A stretch of 33,279 nt of DNA from an uncultured Candidatus Melainabacteria bacterium (GTDB taxonomy: Bacteria; Cyanobacteriota; Vampirovibrionia; Gastranaerophilales; Gastranaerophilaceae). Location of the stretch: assembly GCA_946186335.1 (NCBI GenBank), contig CAMHMW010000002.1, forward strand, positions 1 through 33,279, written 5' to 3'. The translations under genes and the position numbers were made by a program. Under the pieces are notes generated by a model. It had not been told where the DNA came from and did not search any database. It saw nothing but the letters and a program-made list of their open reading frames with translations. Positions 31,871 to 33,279 of this stretch are shown here, piece by piece. How positions within the stretch are numbered: the stretch's first letter is position 1; each line of letters opens with the position of its first letter.

Positions 31871-33279
31871 TTAAACGGCAGCCCCTTCCTGAATTTTAAA
31901 CTGCATTTCGTAAAGATGTTTATAGTTTCCGTCAGGAATTTCCATAAGTTGCTCATGAGTGCCCAGTTCAACCAGTTCACCCTCGTTTATTACGGCAATT
32001 CTGTCGGCATTATTTATGGTTGATAATCTGTGAGCGATAACAAATACCGTTTTATTCTGCATAAGGTTGTCTAATGCTTTTTGAACAATTGCTTCAGATT
32101 CGTTATCGAGTGCTGAGGTAGCCTCATCAAGAATGACTATCGGCGCATTTTTAATCATTGCCCTTGCAATTGCAACACGCTGTCTTTGTCCGCCAGATAA
32201 GGATGCCCCGCGCTCTCCGACATAAGTATCTATACCATATTCAAGAGTCGGTAAAAATTCGTCAATATGCGCAAGTTTAACAACATTTTCGATATCTTCT
32301 TCCGTGGCATTAGGTTTACCCATTACAATATTTTCACGAATTGTACCCGTAAAGAGGAAATTATCTTGAAAAACGAAGGATATATTATTTCTCAGTGATT
32401 CAATCTCGTAATCTCTTACATCGATTCCGTCATATTTTATAGAACCAGCGTTAATATCATAAAATCTTGGTAACAAATTAACAATTGTACTTTTGCCGCC
32501 GCCTGAATTTCCGACAAGAGCAATGGTTTCACCTTTGCTGATATTCAGATTAAAGTCTTTTAAAACAGGTATTCCTTCTTCATATTCAAAACATACATGT
32601 TCAAACGTAATAGACGAATTAAGCCCGTTCATTTTTACGGCATTTTCTCTGTTTTTGATATGCGGGACAAGGTCAAACAATTCAAACACCCTGCCCAACG
32701 CAACAAATGTAGCCTGTAAATCGGTCAGGGTTTTACCCAAATCCTTAACGGGTTTATACAGTAATAACAATGAGGTTACGAAAGATGCAAAACTTCCGGC
32801 ACTCATTTGCCCGCTTATAATCAGACTGTTTCCGTATGCCATAACTATTGCTATACCGATGGAGCAAACAAAATACATAATCGGGGACATCCAGCCGACA
32901 CGTTTTGTCAGAGAGATTACCAAATCAAACTGCTCTTTGATTTTTTCTTCAAACTTTTGATTTTGCTGGGACTGAAGATTATATGCAGTCATTATTTTGT
33001 TGCCGATATAAGTTTCGTTAAAATTGGTTGTCATATCACCGCCGACAACCATTGTCGCATTAGAAACTTTTTTTACTTTTTTACGGATAAGGGTAACGGG
33101 AGTAATTGCAATAGCCATAATACCGACACCGATTATTGCGAGTTTCCATGAGTTGTACAGCAAAACCGCAACCAGTCCCAAAATACCAAAGCCTGTCATA
33201 ACAAAACTTTTCAGAGTTTCAATAATATTCTTAGAAGCGGTTTCCGGATCGGTAAAAAATCTTGTAAGAACGATACCTG
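31871..33279 (-). CDS. MsbA-like ABC exporter, C-terminal part (cut by window edge)
   Basis: The frame is open to the window edge at 33279, so the N-terminal part is missing. An internal ATG at 33199 is not the real start, because in-frame codons upstream encode a typical exporter segment (TRFFTDPETASKNI). Visible are transmembrane helices 3-6 of a type IV ABC exporter and a full ATPase domain with Walker A GNSGGGKST, Q-loop FVFQDN, signature LSGGQRQRVAIARAM, Walker B IVILDEATSALD and the AHRLST switch. The half-transporter layout fits lipid A or lipid-linked export (MsbA), matching the Kdo genes here, but a drug or peptide exporter is equally possible by sequence. It ends 76 nt before the CHAP start. 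Confidence 0.9.
   Translation of the reverse strand, partial: GIVLTRFFTDPETASKNIIETLKSFVMTGFGILGLVAVLLYNSWKLAIIGVGIMAIAITPVTLIRKKVKKVSNATMVVGGDMTTNFNETYIGNKIMTAYNLQSQQNQKFEEKIKEQFDLVISLTKRVGWMSPIMYFVCSIGIAIVMAYGNSLIISGQMSAGSFASFVTSLLLLYKPVKDLGKTLTDLQATFVALGRVFELFDLVPHIKNRENAVKMNGLNSSITFEHVCFEYEEGIPVLKDFNLNISKGETIALVGNSGGGKSTIVNLLPRFYDINAGSIKYDGIDVRDYEIESLRNNISFVFQDNFLFTGTIRENIVMGKPNATEEDIENVVKLAHIDEFLPTLEYGIDTYVGERGASLSGGQRQRVAIARAMIKNAPIVILDEATSALDNESEAIVQKALDNLMQNKTVFVIAHRLSTINNADRIAVINEGELVELGTHEQLMEIPDGNYKHLYEMQFKIQEGAAV

Noticed and set aside
1-33279. CRISPR arrays, insertion sequences, tRNA or rRNA genes
   Set aside because: No spaced direct repeats, transposase frames, terminal inverted repeats or cloverleaf-type sequences were seen on either strand.

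Overview
The window is low in GC, densely coded on both strands, and uses the standard code. Gene content points to a Gram-negative, non-photosynthetic relative of Cyanobacteria, most likely a gut Melainabacterium (Vampirovibrionia, Gastranaerophilales). The evidence is Kdo biosynthesis and an MsbA-type exporter (outer membrane), a flagellar remnant beside a four-domain ribosomal protein S1, Rex, and several large Asn/Tyr/Lys-rich proteins I recognise from no well-known family. The taxonomic placement is inference from gene content and was not tested by a search.

Layout. 1-1035 (minus): rpiB, rsfS and the start of a cut-off gene. 1142-3523 (minus): a small flagellar operon (fliJ, fliK-like, hook/rod gene) with its own promoter and terminator. 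3530-4731 (minus): rpsA. 4840-5262 (plus): a gene for an internally duplicated acidic protein. 5358-12352 (plus): a convoy with a large membrane-associated protein, two sugar ABC permeases and two tandem HNH-like proteins. 12349-16477 (minus): glyQ followed by two duplicated amino-acid permeases. 16503-21842 (minus): a three-gene operon with two unknown proteins and a GH13 alpha-amylase-family protein. 21958-24693 (minus): kdsD-kdsC-queD-uppP. 24787-25559 (plus): small genes including a ribbon-helix-helix regulator and its partner. 25670-27027 (minus): tuf. 27096-28589 (plus): a small gene, coaX and an unknown gene. 28592-29224 (minus): rex. 29256-30956 (plus): a thioesterase gene, a pseudouridine synthase gene and coaE. 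30940-31851 (minus): a CHAP protein. 31871-33279 (minus): an MsbA-like ABC exporter cut by the window edge.

The most unusual pattern is a short N-terminal element shared by otherwise unrelated proteins. Within the first 15-75 residues, after an Asn/Tyr-rich stretch, a large membrane protein, an HNH-like protein, a GH13 enzyme, an unknown membrane protein and a CHAP hydrolase all carry hydrophobic/Pro-Ser-Phe-(Gly/Lys/Glu)-(Ser/Gly). None has a classical Sec signal peptide, although the CHAP protein would be expected to work outside the cytoplasm. A second pattern is a promoter-like element (AATTYY, 9 nt, AAATACTTTATAT) with identical spacing at three loci: the ribbon-helix-helix gene, the 64-residue protein gene and the CHAP gene. 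A third is a terminator-like hairpin that buries the coaX Shine-Dalgarno sequence and whose T-run abuts the coaX start codon. No tRNA, rRNA, CRISPR array or insertion sequence was seen, and no gene-free stretch exceeds about 300 bases.
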